64,000 nt of DNA from DATLED01 sp963750255 (GCA_963750255.1 CAVVPZ010000009.1:124001-188000), one strand, 5' to 3'. Numbered from the stretch's first letter, positions 9,063-17,582 are shown. Notes: generated from the sequence alone by a model not told the origin. Program-made: numbers and translations.

Positions 9063-9945
9063 TCAAGGCTTGCGGCGCCCCATCGACATGAAGCCGCCGT
9101 CGGCCCGGGGCGGCGGCGGCTCGTCGCCGCCGAGGATGGCGTCGAAGCGTGACCGGGCCGCCTCGCGAATCGCCTCGGGATGGGTCAACACGTAGAACCG
9201 ATCCGACACGATGGCGTCGTGGACCATGTCGGCCACTTCGGCCGGCGGCATGCCCTCGCGAGAACAACTGCTGCATGGCGTCCATGCGCTGACGCATCTC
9301 GGGGGTGGGTGGCTGGGTCTCGTTCTGGAGGTCGCTCGGCCGGTTGCGGCCCGAGCCGATGATGTTGGTGGCGATCATTCCGGGGCACAACACGGACACG
9401 CCGACGCTGGCGTTGGCCGCCCGAAGGTCGTACCAGAGCCCCTCCGACAGCCGGGTCACGGCGTGCTTGGTGACGCCGTAGATCGACCCACCGCCGGTGG
9501 CCAGGCCCAGCACCGACGAGGTGTTCACGACGTGGCCCGGTTCGCCCGACGCCACCATGGCCGGCACGAAGGCTTGCATGCCGTGGACGACGCCCATCAG
9601 GTTGACGCCGAGGACCCACGACCAGTCCTTCTCGGTCGTGTCCCACAGCGAACCCGCCCCGCCCGAGACGCCGGCGTTGTTGCACAGGACGTTCGCCCCG
9701 CCGAAGCGCTCGGTGACGGCGGCGGCCAGTTCGTCGACGCTGGCCCGGGAGGAGACGTCGGTGACCTTGGCCAGGGTCTCTGCGCCGGTGGCCGCCACTT
9801 CGGCGTCGGCCTTGGCCAGCGCCTCCTCCTCGACGTCGGCGAGCACGACCTTCATGCCCTGCGCCGCGAACCGCTCGATCATGGCCCGGCCGATTCCGCT
9901 GGCCGCGCCGGTGACGACGGCGACCTTTCCGTCGAGTTCCTGCAT
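9063..9945 (-). CDS. short-chain dehydrogenase/reductase, frameshift near the C-terminus
   Basis: A classical SDR. It starts MQELDGKVAVVTGAASGIGR (TGxxxGIG cofactor motif), contains LCNNAGVSGG and NTSSVLG, and has the catalytic YGVTK. The frame breaks near 9258 (one extra base in a CTCGCGAG run) and resumes as GMPPAEVADMVHDAIV through to GRRKP, with a stop at 9063. Without correction the open frame would run to 9022 with a low-complexity Arg-rich tail. The joined length (~293 aa) is normal. It is divergent from the Nudix gene and upstream of the CaiB-type transferase. Substrate not predictable. Confidence 0.87.
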
Positions 9946-10030
9946 GGTGATGCCCCCCGGATCGTTGTTTCGAGTCTCGAAGAAGCTAGCGCCTTCGATC
10001 GGTTCGGGCGTCGGTAGGCTCCGGGCCTTG

Positions 10031-10495
10031 ATGGGGCGATCGGGCGACGGCTTCGTGACGTTGGTGGACGGCAGCCGGCGCTGGGGACTGTTCGGTGCCG
10101 CCGGCATCCTCGTGCGTCACACCGACGAGTCCGGCGACGTCGCCTACTTCTTGGCCCGGCGCTCGATGCACACCCACCTGGGCGGGACGTGGGCCATTCC
10201 GGGAGGCGCGCTCGACGAGGGCGAGACCCCGCTCGAAGGGGCGTTGCGCGAGTTCGTCGAGGAGATCGGCATCACGCTGCACGACGTCGGCTTCGAGATC
10301 GTCGAGACCCACGAGGATGACCACGGCGGTTGGTCGTACTGGACGCTCGTGGTCGACGTCCCCAGCCGCTTCGACCTGCCGGACACCCTGACGTGGGAGA
10401 CGGCCGAAGTCCGCTGGGTCGCCCTCGGGCAACTGGCCGAACTCGAATTGTTCGGGGCCTTCGCGGCCACCCTGGAGCGACTCGGCTTGTCCTGA
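10031..10495 (+). CDS. Nudix hydrolase
   Basis: 154 residues with a perfect Nudix box, GGALDEGETPLEGALREF followed by VEEIGI (GX5EX7REUXEEXGU), at about residues 56-79. The flanking strands are WGLFGAAGILVR and TWAIPGG. Such enzymes hydrolyse nucleoside diphosphates linked to another moiety (NDP-sugars, ADP-ribose, oxidised nucleotides, Ap-n-A). TAGGCT at 10015-10020 is 7 nt before an in-frame TTG (10028) and 10 nt before ATG 10031, so either could be the true start. The gene is divergent from the SDR and convergent with the enoyl-CoA hydratase at 10507. Confidence 0.92.
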   Translation: MGRSGDGFVTLVDGSRRWGLFGAAGILVRHTDESGDVAYFLARRSMHTHLGGTWAIPGGALDEGETPLEGALREFVEEIGITLHDVGFEIVETHEDDHGGWSYWTLVVDVPSRFDLPDTLTWETAEVRWVALGQLAELELFGAFAATLERLGLS

Positions 10496-10506
10496 CGGGT
10501 CGTGGG

Positions 10507-11301
10507 TCAGCGGCCTTCGAAGGTGGGGGTTCGCTTCTCGAAGAACGCCTTGCGGGCCTCCTGGGCGTCGTTGCTGCGAAAGGCCCGGGTAATGGCCGAC
10601 AGTTCGTAGCGGACGTGGCTCTCGAGGTCGATCGACGTGGTGGCCTTGCCGATGGTCCGCTTCGTCGATCGGGTGGTGATGGGGGAACGCTCGGCGAGGA
10701 GGGCGCAGTAGGAGGCAAGGCGGTCGGCGAACTCGTCGTCGTCGACGACCTCGCCGACCATGCCGAGGGCACGGGCTTCGTCGGCGCCGACCGTCCGGTT
10801 CTCGAGCAGGAAGCGCATGGCCTGCTCGTAACCGATGGCCTGAGGGAGGGTCCAGGTCAACCCGCCGTCGGGCAAGCCACCGATGCGGGGATAGCCGGCG
10901 ATGAGCCGTGCGCTGCGGGCCATGAGGCGGATGTCGCAGGCCATGGCCAACGACAGGCCGGCTCCGGCGGCGACCCCGTTCAATCCACCCACGACCGGCT
11001 TGTCGCACACCTGGCGCACGGCGAGCGGGAACCGACCGACCCAGCTGATGTCGTCGAGGAACGCCGAGTGCCCCGACAACGGAGAGCCGTCGGCTTCGCT
11101 GCCACCCAGATCGAGCCCGCTGCAGAACGCGTCGCCCGATCCGGTGATGGCCACGATCCAGACGTCGTCATCACGGGCCGCCTCCTCGACGGCGGCGACG
11201 ACGCCCCAGGCCAGTTCGCTCGACAAGGCGTTCTTCTTCTCGGGCCGGTTGAGGCGGATGGTGCGGACCCGGCCGGCGTCGCTGATCTCGAGGATGCTCA
11301 C
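10507..11301 (-). CDS. enoyl-CoA hydratase/isomerase family protein
   Basis: 264-residue crotonase-fold protein. It shows VRTIRLNRPEKKNALSSELA, the oxyanion loop DAFCSGLDLGG, KPVVGGLNGVAAGAGLSLAMA, and the C-terminal FRSNDAQEARKAFFEKRTPTF typical of EchA-type proteins. The catalytic region SARLIAGYPRIGGLPDGGL lacks an obvious canonical Glu pair, so isomerase or another crotonase chemistry is possible. GTG 11301 is preceded by TACGCT (plus-strand 11308-11313) with a 6-nt spacer, which supports this start and a leaderless mRNA. Divergent from the gene at 11340. Confidence 0.92.
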   Translation of the reverse strand: MSILEISDAGRVRTIRLNRPEKKNALSSELAWGVVAAVEEAARDDDVWIVAITGSGDAFCSGLDLGGSEADGSPLSGHSAFLDDISWVGRFPLAVRQVCDKPVVGGLNGVAAGAGLSLAMACDIRLMARSARLIAGYPRIGGLPDGGLTWTLPQAIGYEQAMRFLLENRTVGADEARALGMVGEVVDDDEFADRLASYCALLAERSPITTRSTKRTIGKATTSIDLESHVRYELSAITRAFRSNDAQEARKAFFEKRTPTFEGR

Positions 11302-11339
11302 CGCCCGAGCGTACGGCGAGCGGCGGTAGGTTGGCCCGG

Positions 11340-11783
11340 GTGTTGGTGGACCGGCTCGACGAGGACGCGGCCGACGCCTGGCGAGACGGCGTGGGCGCCG
11401 CGACCGAACGATGGGGCGACGGAGCGGTCGACGACCTCGTGCTGCTTCGCTCGCTGCTCGAACGGGCCGACGACGACCTCCTCAAGATTCTCGGTCCGCA
11501 CCTGCGCCGCGTGTTGGTCGAGATCGATGTCGAAGAGAAGGCGTTGGCCGAATCGGGCGCAGGACGACGGGTGCCCTTTGGCGATCACCTCTTGGAGGCG
11601 GCGCTCAACGAAGCCATCGACTTGACCGGTCAGGCCAACCGAATCGCCGACGTGCATCTCGTGCTCGCGCTCTTCTTCTTTCCTGGCGCCCACGCCGCGC
11701 TCGTCCTCGAGCGGTGCGGCATCGACTGGCGTCCGTTGCGGTCCTTGGCTCGACGACTCACGAGTCGGTGGTACGACTGGTGA
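11340..11783 (+). CDS. protein with a Clp N-domain-like helical repeat, function unknown
   Basis: 147 residues, all alpha-helical in character. The middle (DHLLEAALNEAIDLTGQANR, continuing ADVHLVLALFFFPGAHAALVLERCGIDWRPLR) resembles one Clp_N repeat: helix, h-x-x-EHLLLAL-like helix, and a final LGVD-like turn. No ATPase domain accompanies it, so it is not a ClpC/ClpB protein. I prefer GTG 11340 because TAGGTT (11327-11332) lies 7 nt upstream; an in-frame TTG at 11331 would overlap that box. It converges on and overlaps the RNB gene's open frame. Confidence 0.6.
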   Translation: MLVDRLDEDAADAWRDGVGAATERWGDGAVDDLVLLRSLLERADDDLLKILGPHLRRVLVEIDVEEKALAESGAGRRVPFGDHLLEAALNEAIDLTGQANRIADVHLVLALFFFPGAHAALVLERCGIDWRPLRSLARRLTSRWYDW

Positions 11784-13207
11784 CGATCGTGAGCGACACC
11801 CGGCCCCCGTGGTTTGCCATCGTCGACAGCCTTCACCGTGACGCGCTGACCGGCGGAAACACCATCGACGGCAGGCGCCGAGGCAACCACCGCAGGGTCG
11901 ACGAGTTGCACGACGGCCATCCCTTTGGTGACGGCCGTGACGACGGCGTCGAGCGGGCGCGTGCCACAGGCTCGCAGCACGGCCGACTCGACCAGATCCA
12001 CGGCGCGACTGTCGGCGGCCCCCTCGACGCGGCGGGCAGCCGCCATGACGGCAGGCAGTCCATCGAGCGCGGCCAGGACCCAGTCGGGGACGGGGCTCCC
12101 CGACACCAGCGCCAGGACGATCTCATTGGCGAAGCGGTCGACGAGTCGCCGGAGCGGAGCAGTCACGTGGGCGTAAGGCGCGGCGACGGCGGCGTGGAGC
12201 TGCGCATCGCCGACAGGAACCGTGCCGTTGAAGGCGACGTAGCCCGCTCCTCGGAAGAGCCGGACCGCCTGGGTCAACAACGCCGCCTCGACGGGCACGT
12301 TGGGATCGAGGTCGCGCACGAAGCGTTGGTAGCCGCCTGGCCCGTCGGGCCACGTGCGCCCCAGGGCCAACGCACGCGAGCGAAGCGTGTCGAGCGTCTC
12401 GTCTGACGGCGGCGGGAGCGTTCGGAGAATTCCGACCCGCCCCTCGAGCATGAGACCGGCAGCCGCCATCCCGGTCAGCAGCGAGATCTGTGCGTTCCAA
12501 CCCTCCATCGGCACCGGTGCCCGGTACTCGAGCCGGTAGCGACCGTCGTCGTCGACGATCTGTTGGTCGGGCAGCGGGAGCGACACGCCGCCGCGGGCCA
12601 CCTCGGCCTCCTCCCTCCGGAGTCCGACCGCCCGCAGCCCATCGAGTTGCTCGTCGGTGCCCAGTGCCGCCTGAGCCTCCTCGTAGGTGAGGCGCCGGCG
12701 TGAACGAACGGTGGCCCGCCGCACGACGACATCGGTCTGCGCCCCGTCCCCATCGAGGGTGATTGACCAGACCAAGGCCTGCCGCTCGCGGTCGGGCAGC
12801 AGCGATGCTCCGTTTTCGCTCAGGGCCGGCGGATGCAGGGGCGTGTTGTGGTCGGGCAGGTAGATCGTCACACCCCGCTTTCTGGCCTCGGTGTCGATGG
12901 CTCCGCCGGCGGGAACAAGGGCGGCGACGTCGGCGATGGCGTAGTGGACGACGTGGCCCGCACCGCGCGTCTCGATGTGGACGGCCTGGTCGAGATCCAT
13001 CGCCCCCGGCGGGTCGATGGTGAAGAACGGGAGGTGGCGCAGATCCTCGGTCGCCGCCGGGACCGGGCCGCGCTGGATCGACGCTGCGGCCTCGGCCAAG
13101 ACCTCGGGCGGAAACAACTCGGCCACTTGCAGGTCGGCCCGAATGGCGTCGAACCCAGCCTCGAGCTCGTCGTTGGTGCGTTGGACGCGAAGGGGGACCG
13201 AGGGCAC
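11630..13207 (-). CDS. RNB domain-containing ribonuclease (RNase II/R family)
   Basis: The RNB exonuclease core is clear. FFTIDPPGAMDLDQAVHIE, with acidic metal ligands, is followed by VHYAIADVAALVPAGGAID, GVTIYLPDHNTPLHPPALSE and VRDLDPNVPVEAALLTQAV. PYAHVTAPLRRLVDRFAN matches the YTHxTSPIRRYxDL motif. It should degrade RNA 3'-5'. The shape (no N-terminal cold-shock domains, short C-terminus) matches a compact actinobacterial RNB protein of ~480 aa. The last ~50 codons look wrong: after VTVKAVDDGKP a one-base shift would read GVSLTIVTSRTTDS and stop at 11758-11760, a much better family end. The extended tail to 11630 is antisense to the convergent gene. Confidence 0.87.
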   Translation of the reverse strand: MPSVPLRVQRTNDELEAGFDAIRADLQVAELFPPEVLAEAAASIQRGPVPAATEDLRHLPFFTIDPPGAMDLDQAVHIETRGAGHVVHYAIADVAALVPAGGAIDTEARKRGVTIYLPDHNTPLHPPALSENGASLLPDRERQALVWSITLDGDGAQTDVVVRRATVRSRRRLTYEEAQAALGTDEQLDGLRAVGLRREEAEVARGGVSLPLPDQQIVDDDGRYRLEYRAPVPMEGWNAQISLLTGMAAAGLMLEGRVGILRTLPPPSDETLDTLRSRALALGRTWPDGPGGYQRFVRDLDPNVPVEAALLTQAVRLFRGAGYVAFNGTVPVGDAQLHAAVAAPYAHVTAPLRRLVDRFANEIVLALVSGSPVPDWVLAALDGLPAVMAAARRVEGAADSRAVDLVESAVLRACGTRPLDAVVTAVTKGMAVVQLVDPAVVASAPAVDGVSAGQRVTVKAVDDGKPRGPGVAHDRHQSYHRLVSRRAKDRNGRQSMPHRSRTSAAWAPGKKKSASTRCTSAIRLA

Positions 13208-13239
13208 CTCGTCATCTTGCCCACAACTAGCCTGGACCC

Positions 13240-14148
13240 ATGTCCGCTGCGTCGTCTGACCCGCAAGAGCGTCTGTGCATCCTCACGGTGCACGCCCACC
13301 CCGACGACGAGTCGTCGAAGGGACCCGGCACCATCGCCCGCTACGCCGCTGAGGGCGTGCACACGGTCCTCGTCTGCTGCACCGATGGCGCCGCCGGCGA
13401 CATCCTCAACCCGGCCATGGATTCCCCCGAGATCAAGGACAACTTGCCGACGGTCCGCATGGGCGAACTGGCAAAGGCGACCGAGATCATCGGCTACCGC
13501 GAGGTGATCCATCTGGGTTACAAGGACTCGGGGATGCCGGAGACACCGGCAAACGAGGATCCGGAGTGCTTCTGGCGGGCCGACCTCGACGAGGCCATCG
13601 GACGACTCGTGGAGATCATCCGGCGCACCCGGCCCCAGGTGATCGTCACCTACGGCGACGATCAGCAGGGTTACCCGCACCCCGATCATCTGCGGGTGCA
13701 CGACATCTCCTTGCCGGCTTTCGATCTCGCCGGCGACGAGGCCTACCGTCCCGACCTGGGCCAGCCCTGGGAGCCGAAGAAGCTCTATTACACGGCCTGG
13801 AGCCGCCAGCGCATGGTGGCCATGCACGAGAAGTTCATCGAGCTCGGCCTCGAAAGTCCCTTCGGCGATCGCTTCCTCAACCGGCCCAGCCAGGACGAGC
13901 GCATCACGACCAAGGTCGACGTGTCCGGCCACATGGATGTCCGCCGAGAGGCCCTGCTCGCCCACGCCACGCAGATCGACCCCAACAGCCCGTTCTGGTT
14001 CGGCCTGCCGCCCGAGATCTCCAACACCGTCTATCCGATCGAGGATTACGTGTTGGCCCGCAGCCGGGTGTCCGTGCCCGAAGACCTCGGCACCGACGGC
14101 AACTACGAGGACGACCTGTTCGCCGGCGTGTTCGAGACCGCCAACTGA
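13240..14148 (+). CDS. mca: mycothiol S-conjugate amidase Mca
   Basis: 302 residues of the PIG-L/LmbE zinc deacetylase family. The zinc motif HAHPDDESSKG (H20, D23) and the later GYPHPDHLRVHD supply metal ligands. DILNPAMDSPEI and HATQIDP match Mca rather than the longer MshB profile. Mca cleaves mycothiol S-conjugates to glucosaminyl-inositol plus a mercapturic acid that is exported, so this implies mycothiol-based detoxification in the host. ATG 13240 is 6 nt after TAGCCT (13228-13233). The SCP2-like gene follows 12 nt downstream with its own GAGAGGAA ribosome site. Divergent from the RNB gene. Confidence 0.93.
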   Translation: MSAASSDPQERLCILTVHAHPDDESSKGPGTIARYAAEGVHTVLVCCTDGAAGDILNPAMDSPEIKDNLPTVRMGELAKATEIIGYREVIHLGYKDSGMPETPANEDPECFWRADLDEAIGRLVEIIRRTRPQVIVTYGDDQQGYPHPDHLRVHDISLPAFDLAGDEAYRPDLGQPWEPKKLYYTAWSRQRMVAMHEKFIELGLESPFGDRFLNRPSQDERITTKVDVSGHMDVRREALLAHATQIDPNSPFWFGLPPEISNTVYPIEDYVLARSRVSVPEDLGTDGNYEDDLFAGVFETAN

Positions 14149-14160
14149 GAGGAACCGTCG

Positions 14161-14547
14161 ATGCCGAAGTGGATGACCCAGGAGTGGATGGACGAACAGA
14201 CGAGTTTGGCCCAGGACCAACCCGAGCGACCCGGGGCATCAGCCCGGATGCAATATGTGATCAACGGCGGCCCCGATGGAGCTATTCGCTACTACTGGGT
14301 TCTCGAGGATGGGCACCTCGTGGAGAACCGTCTCGGTGACCTCGACGACGCCGAGGTGACGTTGACCCAGAGCTATGAAGACGCGCTGCTCATCCAGAAG
14401 GGCGAACTCGACGAGCAGACCGCCTTCATGCAGGGCAGGGTCAAGGTCGAGGGCAACATGGCCAAGCTGATGGCCCTCCTGCCGATCACCGGCTCACCGG
14501 AGTACAAAGAGCTTCAGTCACGCATCCGGGAGATCACCGAGTACTGA
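14161..14547 (+). CDS. SCP2 sterol-binding domain-like protein
   Basis: 128 residues with the SCP2 lipid-binding fold. Characteristic parts are MQYVINGGPDGAIRYYWVLE, DDAEVTLTQSYEDALLIQKGE and the closing FMQGRVKVEGNMAKLMALLP, where the GxxKxxG turn is typical of this family. Such domains bind sterols, fatty acyl chains or acyl-CoA, often as carriers. A good Shine-Dalgarno (GAGAGGAA, just after the mca stop) places it in an operon with mca. The role is inferred only; it may bind hydrophobic substrates in the acyl-CoA pathways encoded nearby. Confidence 0.8.
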   Translation: MPKWMTQEWMDEQTSLAQDQPERPGASARMQYVINGGPDGAIRYYWVLEDGHLVENRLGDLDDAEVTLTQSYEDALLIQKGELDEQTAFMQGRVKVEGNMAKLMALLPITGSPEYKELQSRIREITEY

Positions 14548-14550
14548 TCG

Positions 14551-15387
14551 TCAGCGAGTGGCGATGTCGGCGAGTGCCAGCCCGGCACGGGGCAGCGAGA
14601 TCGCGACGGCGCTGAGAGCGACGACCCGCCCGGCGAGCACCCATCGTTGCGACTGCACCGCCTCGAGCACGGCCCGCCTCCGGGTGGCGGCCACGGCGAT
14701 CAAACAGGCGGCGAGGAGCACGACATTGAAGCTGACGGTCACCGCCGCGATCAGCGCCGGTCCTGCGTAACGCAACAGGACGCCCCTGTCCCAAGAGATG
14801 AGGGGGAGGGCGGCGCTGATGCGGTTGGTCAGCGAGGCCAGCGTCATCCCGAAGGCCAACGCCAGCGCGGCGAAGACCGCGATGGCCAACCACCCGGGTC
14901 CGACGAGGTCGAAATCGGGATTGTCGGTGCGGATCGGGTCGATGACCGGACCGAGGACGAGGAACAGCCCCAGGCCGAAGGCCAGGCCGCCCAGCCGACC
15001 CGGCGGAAGGAAGCGTCTCACGACGACGAAGAGGACGCCAGCGGCCGCCCCACCGAGCACCCCCGTGAACAACACGAACCCGAGGGTGCCCTCGAGGGTG
15101 ATCTTCCCGACGACCTCCTCGGCTTCGGTCACTCGACCCTGGGCGTCGGCCCCAGCGGTCACGGCTAAGAGGCGCATGGCCAAGCGGCCGCCAGCCCCGA
15201 TGACCGAGACCCCGGTCACGACGCCGCTGGCGAGGGCAACGGCCACATAGAAGACGAAGCGCCGGGCCACCTCCCGTGGCGAGAGGTCGACCGCCTGGGG
15301 TGGAGCAACGAAGGAGCGGCCGCTCCACCACGCTCCGGCGACGAGACCTATGAGCAGGAGGACGCCGCACGCCACGGTGATCGCCAC
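14551..15387 (-). CDS. multi-pass membrane protein of unknown function
   Basis: 278 residues with seven or eight predicted membrane helices. Examples are residues ~2-20, 48-68, 100-122 (GFVLFTGVLGGAAAGVLFVVV), 130-145, 165-185, 208-232 and 250-270. I recognise no catalytic motif or named family. Short soluble loops contain TEAEEVVGKITLEG and DPIRTDNPDFDLVGPG. It starts at GTG 15387 with CAGGCT about 6 nt upstream and lies downstream of the ferritin-like gene on the same strand, though a strong hairpin at 15423-15452 lies between them. It converges with the SCP2-like gene, 4 nt apart. Confidence 0.7.
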   Translation of the reverse strand: MAITVACGVLLLIGLVAGAWWSGRSFVAPPQAVDLSPREVARRFVFYVAVALASGVVTGVSVIGAGGRLAMRLLAVTAGADAQGRVTEAEEVVGKITLEGTLGFVLFTGVLGGAAAGVLFVVVRRFLPPGRLGGLAFGLGLFLVLGPVIDPIRTDNPDFDLVGPGWLAIAVFAALALAFGMTLASLTNRISAALPLISWDRGVLLRYAGPALIAAVTVSFNVVLLAACLIAVAATRRRAVLEAVQSQRWVLAGRVVALSAVAISLPRAGLALADIATR

Positions 15388-15422
15388 CGCAACAGCCTGC
15401 CAGCGTCGAGGCCTGACGCGGA

Positions 15423-15452
15423 GGAGCCCGCCCCCTTGCGGGGACGGGCTCC
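15423..15452. terminator. strong GC hairpin between the ferritin-like operon and the membrane protein gene
   Basis: GGAGCCCG at 15423-15430 pairs with CGGGCTCC at 15445-15452, with an inner CCCC/GGGG extension and a TTGC loop. A TTTT run follows on the plus strand only. The transcription expected here is leftward, where no U tract follows, so it may act as a U-less terminator or transcript-end stabiliser for the ferritin-like operon. Confidence 0.5.
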
Positions 15453-15514
15453 GGTTTTCGAGTGTCGCCGTCGTCCGGCTGGCGTCCGATCGACGCGTCG
15501 CTCGAAAGGGGTGA

Positions 15515-16291
15515 CTAGACGCCAGTACCGGGGGCGACTGCGCCGTCGGTGGTCTGGAACGCCTTGGGCGCCGCAGGCTGCTTGAGAACGCTCGACAGCA
15601 CAGCCACGTGGCGGGCCTCGACGCCGCCCACGCTCATGGCCGCCTGGTTGAGGGTGACGTCCTTGAAGGCACCGACCGTCGACTGGTAGGTCGCGGCGGC
15701 CGCTTGCTCGAGCATGAGGGCGAGCATGACCACGCCGTTCTCATCCTTGAGGGCGGCGATGGGGCCCTGGAGGCTCTGGAGGACGACCGGGTTGGCCTCT
15801 TCCATCGCCGTGCCGCCCATCTTCTTCGTGGCGCCCTGGAACAGCGCCGCGTGCTCCTTGTGCTGGGACTGGAACAGCTTGGCCGCGTCGGCGATCGCCG
15901 CCGTCTTGACCAGGCCACTGTCGATGGCCTTCTGGTACACGTCGACGGCGAGGACCTCGAGCGAGGACGCCGTACGGAGGATGGTGATGTCACCCTTCGC
16001 ATCGCCGGCCCCTCCGGACGCTGCCGTCGTCGTGGTGCCGCCGTCGGCACTCTTGGTGTTGTCGCTGCCGCAGGCGGCGAAGACGGCGGCGGTGGCGACG
16101 GTGATGCCGCCGATCTGCATGAACTTGCGTCGGTTGAGCCCGCCGGTGGCGAAGTCCGCCTTGGCGATGCCCGACTCGTTGGTGTCGCCGAAGAGGCGGG
16201 ACACCAGGTCGCGCATCGTCTTCATCGACGCGTTGTGCTCGACTTGGGACTCGCGGGCCTCACGGCGAACGAAATCGCTGCTGATTTCCAT
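15515..16291 (-). CDS. Tat-exported ferritin-like domain lipoprotein
   Basis: 258 residues. A 53-residue cytoplasmic extension precedes the twin-arginine motif NRRKFMQIGG (R54-R55), a hydrophobic stretch and a lipobox FAACG (Cys74). A Thr/Ala/Gly-rich linker then leads into a four-helix ferritin-like domain (residues ~95-245). That domain has helix acidic/histidine residues such as EVLAVDVYQKA, SQHKEHAALF and VGGVEARHVAVLSSVL. Exported ferritin-like proteins of this type are thought to bind metal ions or act in stress defence; the activity is unproven. The start MEIS is shared with the upstream paralogue at 16322. It is the third gene of the probable cupredoxin-ferritin operon facing the ECF sigma gene. 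Confidence 0.85.
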   Translation of the reverse strand: MEISSDFVRREARESQVEHNASMKTMRDLVSRLFGDTNESGIAKADFATGGLNRRKFMQIGGITVATAAVFAACGSDNTKSADGGTTTTAASGGAGDAKGDITILRTASSLEVLAVDVYQKAIDSGLVKTAAIADAAKLFQSQHKEHAALFQGATKKMGGTAMEEANPVVLQSLQGPIAALKDENGVVMLALMLEQAAAATYQSTVGAFKDVTLNQAAMSVGGVEARHVAVLSSVLKQPAAPKAFQTTDGAVAPGTGV

Positions 16292-16321
16292 GTTGTTCTC
16301 TCTCTCGATCTCGTACGGGGG

Positions 16322-17041
16322 TTAGGAGGCGACCGGGAACTTGGCCGGGTCGACGGCCTTGTCCGAGGTCTGGAAGGAAGGCACGTAGTCGGTGGCCGGC
16401 TTGCCGAGGGCGGAGCCGAGAACGACGGCGTGCTGGGACTCGACGGGGAGGATCGAAGCGGCCAACTTCAGGGCCGCCTCGCTCTTGAGGGCGCCGAGGC
16501 CGAACAGGTACGTGGCGGCGGCGGCGTTCTCCAAGTCGTAGGCGATGGCCAGGATGGCGGCCTGATCCTTGGCGTCCTTGAGCTGTCCGCCCACGGCGTC
16601 GAGGAGCTTGGGGTTGGGCTTGCCAGTGGCCTTGCCGCCGGACGCACCGGCGAAAGCGGCAGCGTGCTCGGAGTGGTGACCGGCGAACATCGTGCCGATC
16701 TCGACCACGGCCGGCTGCAGCTTGCCCGAGCCGGCGGCGGCCTTGTAGGCCTCCACGGCTGCGAGTTCGACGCTTTCGGCGAAGGCGGCGATGTCGCCGT
16801 CGGTCAGTTCCTGGGCGCCGGCCGGAAGCAGGCTCCGGAAGGTGAGCACGGAGCTCCCGACGGTCAGGGCGCCGGCGCCGAGGCCGGCCTTGCGCAGGAA
16901 GCTCCTGCGGTCGCCGGCCCGGAAGGATCGGGTCTCGGCATGCAGGTCGGCAATGTCCGCCGCCATGGTGCCCATGCCGTCACGATGCTGCTCGTTGACG
17001 TCATCGCCCATTTGGCGGAGGTGCCGCTCGCTGATCTCCAT
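16322..17041 (-). CDS. Tat-exported ferritin-like domain protein
   Basis: 239 residues. An unusually long n-region (44 aa) comes before the Tat motif GDRRSFLRKAG (R45-R46), followed by the h-region LGAGALTVGSSVLTF and an Ala-x-Ala-like site near PAGAQ. No lipobox Cys is present, unlike its downstream neighbour. The ferritin-like helical domain (residues ~80-230) contains VELAAVEAYKAAAGS, AGHHSEHAAAFAGASG and LPVESQHAVVLGSALG, with Glu/His pairs placed as in a di-metal four-helix bundle. A clear GAGGAGA site lies ~7 nt upstream of ATG 17041. The downstream paralogue follows after 30 nt, so they are cotranscribed. Confidence 0.85.
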   Translation of the reverse strand: MEISERHLRQMGDDVNEQHRDGMGTMAADIADLHAETRSFRAGDRRSFLRKAGLGAGALTVGSSVLTFRSLLPAGAQELTDGDIAAFAESVELAAVEAYKAAAGSGKLQPAVVEIGTMFAGHHSEHAAAFAGASGGKATGKPNPKLLDAVGGQLKDAKDQAAILAIAYDLENAAAATYLFGLGALKSEAALKLAASILPVESQHAVVLGSALGKPATDYVPSFQTSDKAVDPAKFPVAS

Positions 17042-17140
17042 GTAGCTGTCTCCTCAGTGTTGGTCTTGGGTACTGCGGGGGTGCGAATGTTGCGGGGGTT
17101 GGTGCGGTGCTGCGTTACTGCGGACGAGGGCCGGGTGGCC

Positions 17141-17545
17141 TCAGCCCACGACGACCTTGCCGGTCATCGAGTTGTGGATGGAGCAGAAGTAGTCGTACGT
17201 GCCGGCCTTGTCGAAGGTCTGCTCGAACGTCTTGCCCTCATCGAGGTTGCCGCTCTTGAAGGAGTCGTCCCGCGCCGTGACCGTGTGGGCGAACGAGTCC
17301 TTGTTGGTGAAGGTCACCTTGGTGCCGGTCTTCACGTTCAAGGTGTCCGGCTGAAAGGTGAAGTCCTTGATGGCCACGGCGTCGCCGGTGGCCGACTCGC
17401 CGCCCTTTGCCGCGGCCGTCGTGGTGGCGGTGCCGCCCGACGAGCTCGCGCTGTCCTTGTTGTCGCCGCCGCAGGCTCCGAGCCCGAACAGGGCGAGGGC
17501 GGCGGCGACGGCGGCGAGTTTGCGGGTGGTGGGGTTCCGGGTCAT
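17141..17545 (-). CDS. cupredoxin (plastocyanin-like) lipoprotein
   Basis: 134 residues. A lipoprotein signal (lipobox GLGACGG, Cys25) and a Ser/Thr/Ala linker precede a ~85-residue cupredoxin domain. DAVAIKDFTFQPDTLNVKTG and VTFTNKDSFAHTVTA supply the first His ligand. DYFCSIHNSM gives the Cys, His and Met ligands in the amicyanin-like spacing C-x2-H-x2-M, so a type 1 copper site is expected. It probably carries electrons at the outer face of the membrane. I chose ATG 17545 over the adjacent GTG 17548. The start lies only 7 nt from the -10 element of a predicted ECF promoter (17553-17582), so the mRNA is likely leaderless or nearly so. First gene of the operon with the two ferritin-like proteins. 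Confidence 0.9.
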   Translation of the reverse strand: MTRNPTTRKLAAVAAALALFGLGACGGDNKDSASSSGGTATTTAAAKGGESATGDAVAIKDFTFQPDTLNVKTGTKVTFTNKDSFAHTVTARDDSFKSGNLDEGKTFEQTFDKAGTYDYFCSIHNSMTGKVVVG

Positions 17546-17552
17546 CACGGGT

Positions 17553-17582
17553 CTCTACGGGGCCTCGCTCCAGACCGGATGA
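17553..17582 (-). promoter_or_regulatory. predicted ECF sigma promoter for the cupredoxin/ferritin-like operon
   Basis: On the minus strand TCATCC (-35-like, plus-strand 17577-17582) is separated by 16 nt from CCGTAGAG (-10-like, 17553-17560), 7 nt before the ATG. The same CATCC-N16-CCGTAGAG arrangement occurs on the plus strand before the sigma gene. The -35 resembles the known CCATCC of mycobacterial SigK promoters. Confidence 0.65.
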
